Below, piece by piece: positions 51,150 to 60,857 of a DNA stretch of 64,000 bases. Where the stretch lies: contig JAGTRK010000002.1 in the NCBI GenBank assembly GCA_018261955.1, positions 186,001 to 250,000 of the forward strand. Reading direction: 5' to 3'. Both the position numbers and the translations under genes were made by a program. The DNA comes from Burkholderiaceae bacterium (lineage in GTDB: Bacteria; Pseudomonadota; Gammaproteobacteria; Burkholderiales; Burkholderiaceae). The first letter of the stretch is position 1; each line of letters opens with the position of its first letter. The notes beneath the pieces are model-generated. The model was not told the DNA's origin. It ran no database searches and was given only the letters and a program-made list of their open reading frames with translations.

Positions 51150-52952
51150 ATGAAAAATATCCGTAACTTTTCCATCATTGCCCACATTGACCATGGCAAA
51201 TCCACGCTCGCAGACCGCATCATTCACATGTGTGGTGGCTTGTCCGCGCGTGAAATGGAGTCGCAAGTGTTGGACTCTATGGACATTGAGCGTGAGCGCG
51301 GGATTACAATTAAAGCACAGACCGCGGCATTGAACTATAAAGCGAAAAACGGCGAGATTTATAACCTCAATTTGATTGACACCCCTGGTCACGTGGATTT
51401 TTCGTATGAAGTCTCGCGCTCACTGTCGGCGTGTGAAGGCGCATTGCTGGTGGTCGATGCCTCACAAGGGGTGGAAGCACAGACCGTGGCGAACTGCTAC
51501 ACCGCGATTGAGTTGGGTGTTGAAGTTGTTCCCGTCTTGAATAAAATTGATTTGCCCGCCGCCGAGCCAGCCAATGCGATTCTCGAAATCGAGGATGTGA
51601 TTGGGATTGAGGCTTCTGACGCGGTGCTGTGCTCGGCGAAAACGGGGCAGGGTGTGGATGAGGTGCTCGAGCGTTTGATTGAGCGCGTCCCGCCACCTGA
51701 GGGCGACCCTGACGCGCCGCTCCAAGCCTTGATTATTGACTCATGGTTTGATAACTATGTCGGCGTGGTGATGTTGGTTCGGGTGAAAAATGGCACGCTC
51801 AAGCAGCGCGATAAAATCCTGATGATGGCAACGGGCGCGCAGCATGGCGTGGAGCATTTGGGTGTGTTTACCCCGAAGTCAAAAAACCTGCCGCAACTGT
51901 CCGCAGGGCAAGTGGGCTTTATCATCACGGGGATTAAAGAATTGAGCGCGGCGAAAGTCGGCGACACCATCACCCATGTGGCGACACAAAAAAACCCCGC
52001 TGCTGCTCAAGCCTTACCGGGGTTTAAGGAAATCCAACCACAGGTATTCGCAGGTTTGTATCCTGTCGAGTCCTCAGAATACGAAGCCTTGCGCGATTCG
52101 CTCGAAAAACTCAAACTCAACGATGCCTCATTGCACTATGAGCCTGAAGTCTCGCAGGCACTGGGTTTTGGCTTTCGCTGTGGTTTCCTCGGATTGTTGC
52201 ACATGGAGATTGTGCAAGAGCGTTTGGAACGCGAATTCGATATGGATTTGATTACCACCGCGCCATCGGTGGTGTACGAAGTCGAGATGCGCGATGGTAC
52301 GGTGATTCCCGTTGAGAATCCGTCGAAAATGCCCGACCCATCGCGGATTAATGAGATTCGCGAGCCGATTGTGACCGTGAATTTATTCATGCCATCTGAG
52401 TATGTCGGTAGTGTGATGACGCTGTGTACGCAAAAACGCGGCGTGCAAATCGCCATGCACTACCACAGCCGTCAGGTCAAACTGACTTATGACATCCCGA
52501 TGGCTGAAGTGGTGATGGACTTTTTTGACAAACTCAAATCCACCTCGCGCGGCTACGCCTCGATGGATTATGAGTTCAAAGAATACCGCGCCGCCGATGT
52601 GGTCAAGGTCGATATATTGATTAACTCCGAGAAAGTTGATGCGCTCGCACTCATTGTGCACCGCTCGAACGCGGCGTTCCGTGGGCGTGCGGTGGCGGCG
52701 AAAATGCGCGAATTGATTCCGCGCCAAATGTACGATGTGGCGATTCAAGCGGCGATTGGCGCGAACATCATTGCGCGTGAAAACGTCAAAGCGATGCGCA
52801 AAAACGTTTTGGCAAAATGTTATGGTGGTGACATCACACGTAAGAAAAAATTGTTAGAGAAACAAAAAGCAGGTAAAAAACGCATGAAACAAGTCGGCTC
52901 GGTTGAAGTGCCGCAGGAAGCGTTTTTGGCGATTTTGCGCGTGGATGATTGA
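51150..52952 (+). CDS. lepA: Elongation factor 4 (LepA)
   Basis: 600 residues. LepA/EF4 is a ribosome-associated GTPase that affects translation initiation and elongation under stress. The G1 motif is [15 protein letters not shown]2 (RGITIKA), G3 ([12 protein letters not shown]) and G4 (NKIDLP) are present. Domains similar to EF-G II, III and V follow, and the unique C-terminal domain ends [25 protein letters not shown]. It leads the lepA-lepB-rnc-era cluster. Confidence 0.98.
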   Translation: MKNIRNFSIIAHIDHGKSTLADRIIHMCGGLSAREMESQVLDSMDIERERGITIKAQTAALNYKAKNGEIYNLNLIDTPGHVDFSYEVSRSLSACEGALLVVDASQGVEAQTVANCYTAIELGVEVVPVLNKIDLPAAEPANAILEIEDVIGIEASDAVLCSAKTGQGVDEVLERLIERVPPPEGDPDAPLQALIIDSWFDNYVGVVMLVRVKNGTLKQRDKILMMATGAQHGVEHLGVFTPKSKNLPQLSAGQVGFIITGIKELSAAKVGDTITHVATQKNPAAAQALPGFKEIQPQVFAGLYPVESSEYEALRDSLEKLKLNDASLHYEPEVSQALGFGFRCGFLGLLHMEIVQERLEREFDMDLITTAPSVVYEVEMRDGTVIPVENPSKMPDPSRINEIREPIVTVNLFMPSEYVGSVMTLCTQKRGVQIAMHYHSRQVKLTYDIPMAEVVMDFFDKLKSTSRGYASMDYEFKEYRAADVVKVDILINSEKVDALALIVHRSNAAFRGRAVAAKMRELIPRQMYDVAIQAAIGANIIARENVKAMRKNVLAKCYGGDITRKKKLLEKQKAGKKRMKQVGSVEVPQEAFLAILRVDD

Positions 52953-53041
52953 TGCGCGTGGTTCAGCAGCGTTATCCTCATGGCGTGCTAAAATGCGCAG
53001 GTTGAAATCAGCGGTGTTGCGCTTTTAATAAGGAAAAGTTT

Positions 53042-53953
53042 ATGTGGTTTGGAATATTGTTGACTGTGTTGTTTGTGGTGACAGGTTTGTTTTGGCTTGC
53101 GGATAAGTTCTACTTCGCACCGCAACGCAAAAAAAATGCCGAGGCGATTTTTGACAAAGCAAAAGCCAGCGGACAAGGGGGTTATGACGGCGCGGTGCGT
53201 GCGGCTTTAGCGCGACCTGCTTGGTTGGAATACACGGCAGGCTTGTTCGGTGTGATTGCGTTGGTGTTTGTCTTACGCTCGTTCATTGTTGAGCCATTTC
53301 GCATTCCATCGGGCTCGATGCTGCCGAATTTGTATGTGGGTGATTTTATTCTCGTGAACAAATACACCTACGGTCTGCGTTTGCCGATTGGTAATCAAAC
53401 CATTGTGCCGATGAACCAGCCGAAAAAAGGGGACGTGGTGGTGTTTCAATTTCCACCTGATAAATCACAAAGTTACATCAAGCGCGTGGTGGGCGTACCG
53501 GGGGACGTGGTGCGCTATGAAAACAAGGTGTTGACGGTCAATGGTCAAACCTATCAGCAAATGCCCAAATCGGGTACCATTCCCGACGCTGAGTATCCAA
53601 CCTATGCCAACACCAACAAACCCGTGCTCGGTGTCATCATGACCAAATCGGTCGAAGAGGGCGCAGTGCCGCACGATATTTTGACCATCGAAAAGCAACC
53701 TGCCATCAACCCCAATGGTTTGACCGAATACCCATTTAGCAAAAACACCAGTGCGTGTACCTATTTCCCAAACAACACGGGCATGGAATGTACCGTTCCC
53801 GCGGGACAGTATTTGATGATGGGCGACAATCGTGACAACAGCACCGATGGTCGCTATTGGGGATTTGTACCCGAGGCGAACATCATTGGCAAAGCCTATT
53901 TTGTATGGATGAACTTCTCGCATCCGTCGCGCATTGGCACATCCATTCGGTAA
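53042..53953 (+). CDS. lepB: Signal peptidase I (main copy)
   Basis: 303 residues. LepB cleaves signal peptides in the inner membrane. Two N-terminal hydrophobic segments (about residues 3-20 and 66-80) precede the catalytic Ser92 in EPFRIPSGSMLPNL and the Lys147 in SYIKRVVGVPGD. The GDNRDNSTDGRYWG box is intact. It lies between lepA and rnc, its usual context. Confidence 0.96.
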   Translation: MWFGILLTVLFVVTGLFWLADKFYFAPQRKKNAEAIFDKAKASGQGGYDGAVRAALARPAWLEYTAGLFGVIALVFVLRSFIVEPFRIPSGSMLPNLYVGDFILVNKYTYGLRLPIGNQTIVPMNQPKKGDVVVFQFPPDKSQSYIKRVVGVPGDVVRYENKVLTVNGQTYQQMPKSGTIPDAEYPTYANTNKPVLGVIMTKSVEEGAVPHDILTIEKQPAINPNGLTEYPFSKNTSACTYFPNNTGMECTVPAGQYLMMGDNRDNSTDGRYWGFVPEANIIGKAYFVWMNFSHPSRIGTSIR

Positions 53954-53963
53954 TCAGTCATCT

Positions 53964-54668
53964 ATGAGCACACGGCGTTTATCCTTGGGATTGTTGCAGG
54001 AACAATTGGGTTATCAGTTCACCAATCCCAAACTCTTGCAACAAGCCCTTACCCACCGCAGTTATGCGGTCGAGCACTACGAGCGTTTGGAATTCTTGGG
54101 TGACGGCGTGCTCAATTGCACCATTGCGTATTGTCTGTATCAGCAATTCAAAGGGCAAAAAGAGGGCGAACTCTCGCGCATCCGTGCGCATTTGGTGCGT
54201 CAAGAAGCCTTGGTGGTGATTGCGCAGAATCTGCAATTGAGTCGTTATCTATTTCTCGGTGATGGCGAGTTGAAAAGTGGTGGCTCCGAGCGACCGTCTA
54301 TCTTGGCCGATGCGGTTGAAGCGATATTCGGTGCAATCTTTTGTGATGCCGATTTTGCCACTGCGCAGAGCGTGGTCACGCGCTTGTATCAGCCGATGCT
54401 CGATGAACTCGACCCAAACACCGCGGGCAAGGACGCGAAAACCCAGTTGCAAGAACGCCTCCAAGCGCAAAAATTGCCCGTGCCGAAATACGATATTCTC
54501 AGCATTGAAGGCGCGGCGCACGAGCAGACCTTTACAATGTCGTGCGAAATTCCTGCGCTAAGCCTCAAAACCCAAGGCACAGGCGCGTCGCGTCGAATCG
54601 CCGAGCAGGACGCGGCAAGCAAGGCGATGCGCTTGTTGGACAAGGGTTCAAAAAAATTGCGAAAGTGA
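53964..54668 (+). CDS. rnc: Ribonuclease III
   Basis: 234 residues from the ATG at 53964, which lies 10 bases after the lepB stop; an in-frame TTG inside lepB is less likely. RNase III cleaves double-stranded RNA in rRNA and mRNA processing. The catalytic motif is ERLEFLGDGVLN, with the acidic partner residues near ILADAVEAIFGAI. A C-terminal dsRNA-binding domain begins around KTQLQERLQAQKLPVPKYDIL. Confidence 0.96.
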   Translation: MSTRRLSLGLLQEQLGYQFTNPKLLQQALTHRSYAVEHYERLEFLGDGVLNCTIAYCLYQQFKGQKEGELSRIRAHLVRQEALVVIAQNLQLSRYLFLGDGELKSGGSERPSILADAVEAIFGAIFCDADFATAQSVVTRLYQPMLDELDPNTAGKDAKTQLQERLQAQKLPVPKYDILSIEGAAHEQTFTMSCEIPALSLKTQGTGASRRIAEQDAASKAMRLLDKGSKKLRK

Positions 54669-54723
54669 AGTTGTAAAAGCGGAAGAAATTAATTTACCCG
54701 ATGCACTCAATAAACGAATTGCT

Positions 54724-54788
54724 GTCATTGCGGGCTTGACCCGCAACCTCCTTGAATCGGGAGATGCCGTTGCTCGCCACGGCATGAC
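54724..54788. repeat. Dispersed palindromic repeat between rnc and era
   Basis: The left end is GTCATTGCGGGCTTGACC, and the right end CGGCATGACGG (54778-54788) is complementary in part (GTCAT/ATGAC). It belongs to the repeat type with GTCATTGC ends; the fragment at 8205 has a related left end. Confidence 0.5.
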
Positions 54789-54808
54789 GGATTAACCAGC
54801 AGAAAATT

Positions 54809-55711
54809 ATGCCGAACACAACACCCGAAACCCCATTCCACACAGGCTTTATCGCCATCATTGGTCGTCCGAATGTTGGTAAATCGACGCTGATGAACCA
54901 ACTCATTGGGCAAAAAGTCTCGATTACCTCGAAAAAAGCGCAAACCACGCGCCACCGCATCAACGGTGTATTGACGCAGGACAACACCCAATACATCTTC
55001 GTCGATACCCCAGGTTTTCAGACCAAACATGGTGGCGCGCTCAACCGTGTACTCAATCGCAATGTCTCGCAAGCCTTGGGTGAAGTCGATGCCGTGGTGT
55101 GGGTGATTGAAGCGATGAAATTCACGTTGCAGGACGAAGCCGTGTTGAAAATCTTGCCTGCGAATACACCTGTGATTTTGGTCATCAATAAAGTCGATAC
55201 TTTAGAGAAAAAGAACGATTTATTGCCATTTGTGCAAAAAATCGCCGAGCGGTTTAACTTCAAACACATCATCCCTGTGAGTGCGAAAAAAGGCGTGCAA
55301 ACCCAAGTATTGCTCGATGAGCTCAAACCGCTATTGCCCGAAAACCCGCCGTTTTTTGACGAAGACGACATCACCGACCGCCCCACGCGCTTTTTGGCGA
55401 CTGAAATCATCCGTGAAAAAATATTCCGTTTGTCGGGCGACGAAGTGCCTTATGGCTGCACGGTCGTGATTGAACTGTTTACTGAAGAAAAAAATATGTA
55501 CCGTATCGCTGCGGCGATACTGGTCGAACGAGAAGCGCACAAAGCCATGATTATTGGGCAGGGCGGCGAGCGTATGAAACGCATCGCTTCCGAAGCGCGC
55601 CAAGACATGGAGCAGTTGTTTGGCTGTAAAGTGTTTTTGGAAGTGTTTGTCAAAGTGCGTGGCGGTTGGGCGAACAATGAGGCGAGTTTGAAGAGTTTGG
55701 GGTATGAGTGA
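54809..55711 (+). CDS. era: GTPase Era
   Basis: 300 residues. Era binds 16S rRNA and helps 30S assembly. The G motifs are GRPNVGKSTLMNQLIG, DTPGF and NKVDTLEK. The C-terminal KH domain has AMIIGQGGERMKRIASEARQDME. It follows rnc after a short palindromic repeat. The usual downstream recO is not present here; a second signal peptidase gene follows. Confidence 0.97.
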   Translation: MPNTTPETPFHTGFIAIIGRPNVGKSTLMNQLIGQKVSITSKKAQTTRHRINGVLTQDNTQYIFVDTPGFQTKHGGALNRVLNRNVSQALGEVDAVVWVIEAMKFTLQDEAVLKILPANTPVILVINKVDTLEKKNDLLPFVQKIAERFNFKHIIPVSAKKGVQTQVLLDELKPLLPENPPFFDEDDITDRPTRFLATEIIREKIFRLSGDEVPYGCTVVIELFTEEKNMYRIAAAILVEREAHKAMIIGQGGERMKRIASEARQDMEQLFGCKVFLEVFVKVRGGWANNEASLKSLGYE

Positions 55712-55748
55712 TGGTTGTTTTATCCATGCATCATTGATGAGGTGAATA

Positions 55749-56678
55749 ATGACAGAGCAAAATAATTGGTGTAAGCCTTGGTTGGCTGCTTTTTTAGGTT
55801 TTTTTGTGGCGCCCATTGGTTTGATGTATGTTGGCAATGGTTTGATTGCGCTGCTCGTTATCTTTGGACTAATTGGTGTTGCGTTTACCGCGGTGTTCTT
55901 TAGTGTGGGAAGTTGGCTTGCGATTGCATTTAATTTATTGACTGCTGTTTTGGCTTTTTATTTAGCCAAGCGTGCGCCTTTAATGCGTCCCGCATACACT
56001 CGCTGGTATGCCTTGCTAGTTGGTTTTATTTTGCTGATAGTTGTATTTATCTCGCTTCGAGCATTTTTTTATGAGCCATTTAGAATACCATCGGAAAGTA
56101 TGTTTCCAACTATAAAGCCGTCAAAAGTTGTTGTTGTAAAAAAGTGGGGCTATGGTCATTATGATGCTTACGGTGTCAGTTTAATCAAAAGAGATGTTTC
56201 AGTCACATTGCAACGAGGCGATGTAATCGCGTATGAACGGATGAACGAGGCAAAACAAGTTCACAAATACATTAGCCGCATCGTCGGATTGTCTGGAGAT
56301 GTGGTTCGTTACGAAAACAATCAACTAAAAATCAATGGTGCAGATATTTTACAAAGTCAAGTCAGTTTGAATGACGCAGACTACTCCGCATATCAAAAAC
56401 TCCATGTTTATCAAACATCAAAAATATCGCCTATTATTTTTGAGCAGACCTTAGATGGTCGTGTATTTCGTGCGTTGGTAATACCTAATGTTGGTATGAC
56501 TATTTCCAAACAATATTTTTCTGGTGATACTGGTGAGTGTCAAGTTTTTGATGCGGGTATTGAATGTAAGATTCCAAATGGCAAGATGTTTTTATTGGGC
56601 GATAACCGACCAAATAGCGTCGATAGTCGCATGGTTGGGTTGGTTGATACCAATAAAATCATCGGTAAAGTTAATTGA
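55749..56678 (+). CDS. Second signal peptidase I-like protein, lacking the catalytic Lys
   Basis: 309 residues with several hydrophobic segments in the first 104 residues, unlike the shorter anchor of the main LepB. The Ser region is FRIPSESMFPT (Ser117). Where the main copy has YIKRVVGVPGD, this protein has YISRIVGLSGD, so Ser176 occupies the position of the catalytic Lys. The downstream box is GDNRPNSVDSR. The AT-richer codons and late branch position suggest divergence after duplication or an acquired gene. It may be inactive, use another base such as Lys173, or have a different role. Confidence 0.75.
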   Translation: MTEQNNWCKPWLAAFLGFFVAPIGLMYVGNGLIALLVIFGLIGVAFTAVFFSVGSWLAIAFNLLTAVLAFYLAKRAPLMRPAYTRWYALLVGFILLIVVFISLRAFFYEPFRIPSESMFPTIKPSKVVVVKKWGYGHYDAYGVSLIKRDVSVTLQRGDVIAYERMNEAKQVHKYISRIVGLSGDVVRYENNQLKINGADILQSQVSLNDADYSAYQKLHVYQTSKISPIIFEQTLDGRVFRALVIPNVGMTISKQYFSGDTGECQVFDAGIECKIPNGKMFLLGDNRPNSVDSRMVGLVDTNKIIGKVN

Positions 56679-56714
56679 TGTTTGGTTAACAACTCGTAAC
56701 CTTATCAAGCACTC

Positions 56715-56808
56715 CGTCATTGCGACTCTCGAATGATTTAGTCGAGGGGAAGCAATCCATGTATGAGTGGGTGGATTGCTTCGCCGATGAATCTGGCTCG
56801 CAATGACG
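56715..56808. repeat. Dispersed palindromic element, copy with intact ends
   Basis: Outer arms CGTCATTGCGA (56715-56725) and TCGCAATGACG (56798-56808) are perfect 11-bp complements. Inner arms GAAGCAATCCA and TGGATTGCTTC are also complementary. It lies between convergent genes. It is the best-preserved copy of the family also seen at 3826-3916 and 44470-44551. Confidence 0.85.
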
Positions 56809-56819
56809 TAGCGTTTTGA

Positions 56820-57296
56820 TTATTTCCGATGCGCCAATAATTTGATTAAAACCGTTCGCACAGGCGCGTCCTCAGGCAAGTTGGCAATCGTTTGCTCAAT
56901 ATGTCGCGCACTGACCTCAGAGATAACCCGCTGATTTTTAACCAATTTTTTATTTGGTGCGCGATTGAGCCACTCGGGGCGGTTGAATTGTGAGACTTTG
57001 ACCACCATATCTTTGATGTCCCAGCCGTACATTTTGAGCCCATCGAGTATCAAAGGTGCTTGCTGTTTGATTTTCATCGCCAGTGCTTGATGCGGTACTT
57101 TGAGCGTGAGGGTGTTGCGCTCTAAATACGCACGCCAACCTTTTTTCAAAGTTGTTGGCATCAGTTCAGAGATGTTCGCCGTCAAGCGTGTCTGGGTTTC
57201 AATGCGCGGCATGGCTTGCGCGAGCACGGGGGTTTTGCGCCAACTGTCTTGGATGGTGTAGAGGTTTTTCGGAAGTTTCGCTTGTGTCGTGCTCAT
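56820..57296 (-). CDS. dciA: DciA-like DUF721 protein
   Basis: 158 residues from the ATG at 57296. DUF721/DciA proteins load the replicative helicase DnaB in most bacteria that lack DnaC. The KH-like core is visible in [44 protein letters not shown]-type sequence, followed by a hydrophilic C-terminal tail. It is divergent from secA, an arrangement common in betaproteobacteria. Confidence 0.75.
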   Translation of the reverse strand: MSTTQAKLPKNLYTIQDSWRKTPVLAQAMPRIETQTRLTANISELMPTTLKKGWRAYLERNTLTLKVPHQALAMKIKQQAPLILDGLKMYGWDIKDMVVKVSQFNRPEWLNRAPNKKLVKNQRVISEVSARHIEQTIANLPEDAPVRTVLIKLLAHRK

Positions 57297-57370
57297 GCGC
57301 GGATTATATACTGCCGATGGTGTGTTTCGGGTGTATTTTGGGCGGTTTGGTGTCATTTGCGCTGTGCGCG

Positions 57371-57379
57371 TGGTAAAAT
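57371..57379 (+). promoter_or_regulatory. Extended -10 promoter candidate for secA
   Basis: TGG followed by TAAAAT (57374-57379) forms an extended -10 element about 60 bases upstream of secA. No good -35 was seen at 17 bases. Assigned by eye. Confidence 0.4.
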
Positions 57380-57438
57380 GTCGCGATTTGCGCATGGGGC
57401 TTTTCTCATGCGCCGTATTCTTAAATGTTAAGGTCATC

Positions 57439-60204
57439 ATGGTCAGCGGACTTCTCAAAAAAATATTCGGTTCTCGCAATCAACGTTTGCTCAAGATTTA
57501 TCGCAAAAGCGTCAAAAAAATCAATCAATTAGAACCACAGATACAGGCGTTGAGTGACGAGCAATTGGCCGCAAAAACCGCTGAGTTCAAACAACGCTAC
57601 CAAGACGGCGCAACGCTCGAATCGCTCTTGGTTGAGGCGTATGCGGTGGTGCGCGAGGCGTCGAACCGTGTGTTGAAAATGCGCCATTTTGATGTGCAGA
57701 TGATTGGCGGCATGGTGCTACACGAGGGCAATATTGCCGAGATGCGCACGGGTGAGGGTAAAACTTTAATGTCCACGCTCGCGGTGTATCTCAACGCACT
57801 CACGGGCAAGGGCGTGCATGTGGTGACGGTGAATGATTATTTGGCAAAGCGTGATGCGGTCGATATGGGGGTTTTGTATCAGTTCCTCGGCTTGAGTGTG
57901 GGTGTGAATTTGGCGGGCATGGAGCGTGATGAAAAAATTGCCGCGTATCGTGCCGATGTGACCTATGGTACGAACAATGAATTTGGCTTTGATTATCTGC
58001 GCGATAATTTGGTATACCACCACTCTGAGCGCGTTCAGCGGCCATTGCACTATGCGATTGTCGATGAGGTCGATTCGATTTTAATTGACGAGGCGCGCAC
58101 ACCGTTGATTATTTCTGGACCTGCGGATGACAACACCGAGTTGTATCAAAAACTCAATACCGTGCCTGCGCAGTTGACTGCGCAAACGGTTGAACCCACG
58201 CCTGACAATCCTGAGCCTGAGGGCGATTTTTGGGTGGATGAGAAAGCCAAACAAATCCATTTGTCCGAAGCAGGGCATGAGAAAGTCGAAGCGATTTTGA
58301 CGCAGATGGGCTTGTTGCCCGAAGGCGCGAGTTTGTACGACACGGCGAACATCACGCTGGTGCATTTCTTGTTCGCCGCTTTGCGCGCACACAAGTTATA
58401 CACCAAAGACAAAGAATACGTGGTGCAAAACGATGAAGTGGTGATTGTCGATGAGTTCACGGGTCGTTTGATGGCGGGTCGTCGCTGGTCAGATGGCTTG
58501 CACCAAGCGGTTGAAGCCAAAGAGGGCGTGACCGTGCAGTCTGAATCGGTGACGATGGCATCGATTACCTTTCAAAATTATTTCCGCATGTACGAAAAAC
58601 TCTCAGGTATGACGGGTACGGCGGACACCGAGGCGTATGAGTTCCAGCAAATTTACGGTTTGGAAACCGTGGTGATTCCGACCAATCGTCCGATTGTTCG
58701 GATTGACAAACAAGACTTGATTTATCGCTCTGCCGAAGAAAAATTTGAAGCGGTCATTGAAGACATCAAAGACTGTATCAGACGTGGACAGCCTGCACTG
58801 GTGGGTACAGCATCGATTGAAACTTCAGAGTTGTTATCCGCAATGCTGACGAAAGCGAAGTTAGAGCACAGCGTTTTGAATGCCAAGCAACACGAGCGCG
58901 AAGCGCAAATCATCGCCCAAGCGGGTCGCCCCGGTACGATTACGATTGCGACCAATATGGCAGGGCGTGGTACCGACATCGTGCTCGGTGGCAATGTGAA
59001 AAAGCAAGCCGAATACGTCATGGCGGATGCGAATTTATCCGACGAGGAAAAAGCCCGTCAAGTGCAAGCCCTGCACGATGAATGGCAATCGTTGCATGAC
59101 CAAGTGATTGCGGCGGGTGGTTTGCACATCATCGGTACAGAGCGTCACGAATCGCGCCGCATTGACAATCAATTGCGTGGCCGCGGTGGTCGTCAAGGCG
59201 ACCCTGGGTCGTCGCGTTTTTACCTGTCGATGGATGATTCGTTGTTGCGCATATTTGCAGGTGAACGCCTCAAAGCCATGATGGACAGACTGAAAATCCC
59301 CCGTGGTGAAGCGATTGAATCGGGCATGGTCTCGCGCTCGATTGAATCGGCTCAGCGCAAGGTTGAAGGGCATAACTTCGATATGCGCAAACAATTGCTC
59401 GAATACGATGACGTGGCGAACGATCAACGTCGCGTGATTTATGCGCAGCGCAATGATTTGCTCGATGAAGGTGCGGACGAAAGTGTGCGCGAGTCGGTAC
59501 ACGCGATGCGTGACGATGTGCTCGAGCAAACCGTGCGTGACTACGTGCCGCACGGCTCGATTGAGGAGCAGTGGCATTTACCGCAGTTGCAAACCCATTT
59601 GCGCGATATGTACGCTTTGGACATTCCTGTGGCGCAGTGGATGGCCGAGCACAAATCCGCGACTGACGAGGACTTGATTGCGCACATCCAAGCCGTCGCA
59701 CGCGAGGTGTACCACTCAAAAATTGAGCGCGTGGGTGAGGAAGGCTTCCGAAACTTTGAGCGTGTGCTCATGCTGCAAACCATAGACCACCAATGGCGTG
59801 AGCATTTATCTGCGCTCGACCATTTGCGTCAAGGCATTCATTTGCGTGGTTATGCGCAAAAAAATCCGAAGCAAGAGTACAAACGCGAAGCGTTTGAATT
59901 GTTTAGTATGATGCTCGATCGCGTGAAAGCGAATGTATCGGGCGTGCTGATGAATGTGCAAATTCAAGAAGAAGAGGAAGTTGAGCAAGCCGAGCAAAAC
60001 ATCCTCGCACACGAGCAAGCCGCCCAAGCACAAATGCATTTGCAACATGAGGGCGACGACGATTTAGCCAATGAACAGTCGATCACAGTGGCAGGTGCGA
60101 ATTACGTTGACGAGCAGGGCAATGCCTACCAAGTCGGACGCAACGAGCCTTGCCCGTGTGGTTCGGGCAAAAAATTTAAACAGTGTCATGGGAAGTTGAA
60201 GTAA
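57439..60204 (+). CDS. secA: Preprotein translocase ATPase SecA
   Basis: 921 residues from the ATG at 57439. SecA pushes preproteins through SecYEG. Walker A is [13 protein letters not shown], the [13 protein letters not shown] motif is motif II, and [10 protein letters not shown] and [11 protein letters not shown] lie in the second motor domain. The C-terminal zinc-binding [14 protein letters not shown], which contacts SecB, is intact. The encoded partner SecG is at 26219. Confidence 0.98.
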   Translation: MVSGLLKKIFGSRNQRLLKIYRKSVKKINQLEPQIQALSDEQLAAKTAEFKQRYQDGATLESLLVEAYAVVREASNRVLKMRHFDVQMIGGMVLHEGNIAEMRTGEGKTLMSTLAVYLNALTGKGVHVVTVNDYLAKRDAVDMGVLYQFLGLSVGVNLAGMERDEKIAAYRADVTYGTNNEFGFDYLRDNLVYHHSERVQRPLHYAIVDEVDSILIDEARTPLIISGPADDNTELYQKLNTVPAQLTAQTVEPTPDNPEPEGDFWVDEKAKQIHLSEAGHEKVEAILTQMGLLPEGASLYDTANITLVHFLFAALRAHKLYTKDKEYVVQNDEVVIVDEFTGRLMAGRRWSDGLHQAVEAKEGVTVQSESVTMASITFQNYFRMYEKLSGMTGTADTEAYEFQQIYGLETVVIPTNRPIVRIDKQDLIYRSAEEKFEAVIEDIKDCIRRGQPALVGTASIETSELLSAMLTKAKLEHSVLNAKQHEREAQIIAQAGRPGTITIATNMAGRGTDIVLGGNVKKQAEYVMADANLSDEEKARQVQALHDEWQSLHDQVIAAGGLHIIGTERHESRRIDNQLRGRGGRQGDPGSSRFYLSMDDSLLRIFAGERLKAMMDRLKIPRGEAIESGMVSRSIESAQRKVEGHNFDMRKQLLEYDDVANDQRRVIYAQRNDLLDEGADESVRESVHAMRDDVLEQTVRDYVPHGSIEEQWHLPQLQTHLRDMYALDIPVAQWMAEHKSATDEDLIAHIQAVAREVYHSKIERVGEEGFRNFERVLMLQTIDHQWREHLSALDHLRQGIHLRGYAQKNPKQEYKREAFELFSMMLDRVKANVSGVLMNVQIQEEEEVEQAEQNILAHEQAAQAQMHLQHEGDDDLANEQSITVAGANYVDEQGNAYQVGRNEPCPCGSGKKFKQCHGKLK

Positions 60205-60238
60205 GCCTAAAATGTAGTAAATTGATTGAAGGTTGTTC

Positions 60239-60262
60239 GTAGGGGCGGGTTTGAAACCCGCC
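60239..60262 (+). repeat. REP palindrome upstream of the RAYT gene
   Basis: GTAG (60239-60242) is followed by the 19-bp palindrome GGCGGGTTTGAAACCCGCC (60244-60262). GTAG beside a hairpin is typical of REP elements recognised by RAYT transposases. The element lies 29 bases before the transposase start. Confidence 0.8.
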
Positions 60263-60290
60263 TTGTTTGCAACAAAAGAGGGTGTGATTC

Positions 60291-60815
60291 ATGGCGCAGA
60301 CAAGCAATCCGTGTAGACAATCGATACGCATTCCAAACTACGACTACGCGCAGGCTGGAATGTATTTCGTGACCATATGCACACACAATCGATTGCCGTT
60401 GTTTGGAACTGTTTCAGATGGCGTGATGCACCTGAGCGCGTTTGGTAAAATCGTACAATTGGCATGGATGGATTTACCCAATCATTATTCCAACATGCAA
60501 TCGGATGGTTTTGTCGTGATGCCGAATCATGTACATGGCATCATCACTTTGTCATCCATCGAGAGGACTCGGGAGAAGGCGGGTTTGAAACCCGCCCCTA
60601 CGCGCGTTCATGGCTTGTTTGAAATGGTTCGAGCCTTTAAAACTTTTTCTGCAAAACGAATCAATCAGTTGCGCCAAACATCAGGTACATCCATTTGGCA
60701 GCGTGGTTACTACGAGCACATTATTCGTTCGGACGAATCCTACCGTACTATAGCTGAATACATAAAAACCAATCCACAGCGGTGGTTAGAAGACACGTAT
60801 TATGTTGGTTTGTAA
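60291..60815 (+). CDS. REP-associated tyrosine transposase (RAYT), TnpA_REP/Y1 family
   Basis: 174 residues of the HUH/Y1 transposase fold. The metal-binding motif is NHVHGI (H80 and H82), and the catalytic tyrosine is in WQRGYYEHIIRSDES (Y140 or Y141). A ribosome-binding site (AGAGGGTG) lies upstream of the ATG. Family members act on REP sequences and are usually single-copy domesticated enzymes. The coding sequence itself contains a REP palindrome (60578-60601), which encodes the in-frame peptide KAGLKPAPT (residues 97-104). The frame remains intact. Confidence 0.88.
   Translation: MAQTSNPCRQSIRIPNYDYAQAGMYFVTICTHNRLPLFGTVSDGVMHLSAFGKIVQLAWMDLPNHYSNMQSDGFVVMPNHVHGIITLSSIERTREKAGLKPAPTRVHGLFEMVRAFKTFSAKRINQLRQTSGTSIWQRGYYEHIIRSDESYRTIAEYIKTNPQRWLEDTYYVGL
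60578..60601 (-). repeat. REP palindrome inside the RAYT coding sequence
   Basis: GGCGGGTTTGAAACCCGCC (60578-60596) followed by CCTAC carries CTAC, the complement of GTAG, at 60598-60601. It is therefore in inverted orientation relative to the copy at 60239-60262. The two copies differ at only the central base when aligned. Confidence 0.8.
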
Positions 60816-60857
60816 GCAGTTTACCCCGACTTTTGGATTTGGTTGGAGGGTTTGCAA

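Noticed and set aside
60239-60815. Classic insertion sequence with terminal inverted repeats
   Set aside because: The transposase is of the RAYT type, there are no target-site duplications, and the palindromes are REP elements rather than ends of an IS.
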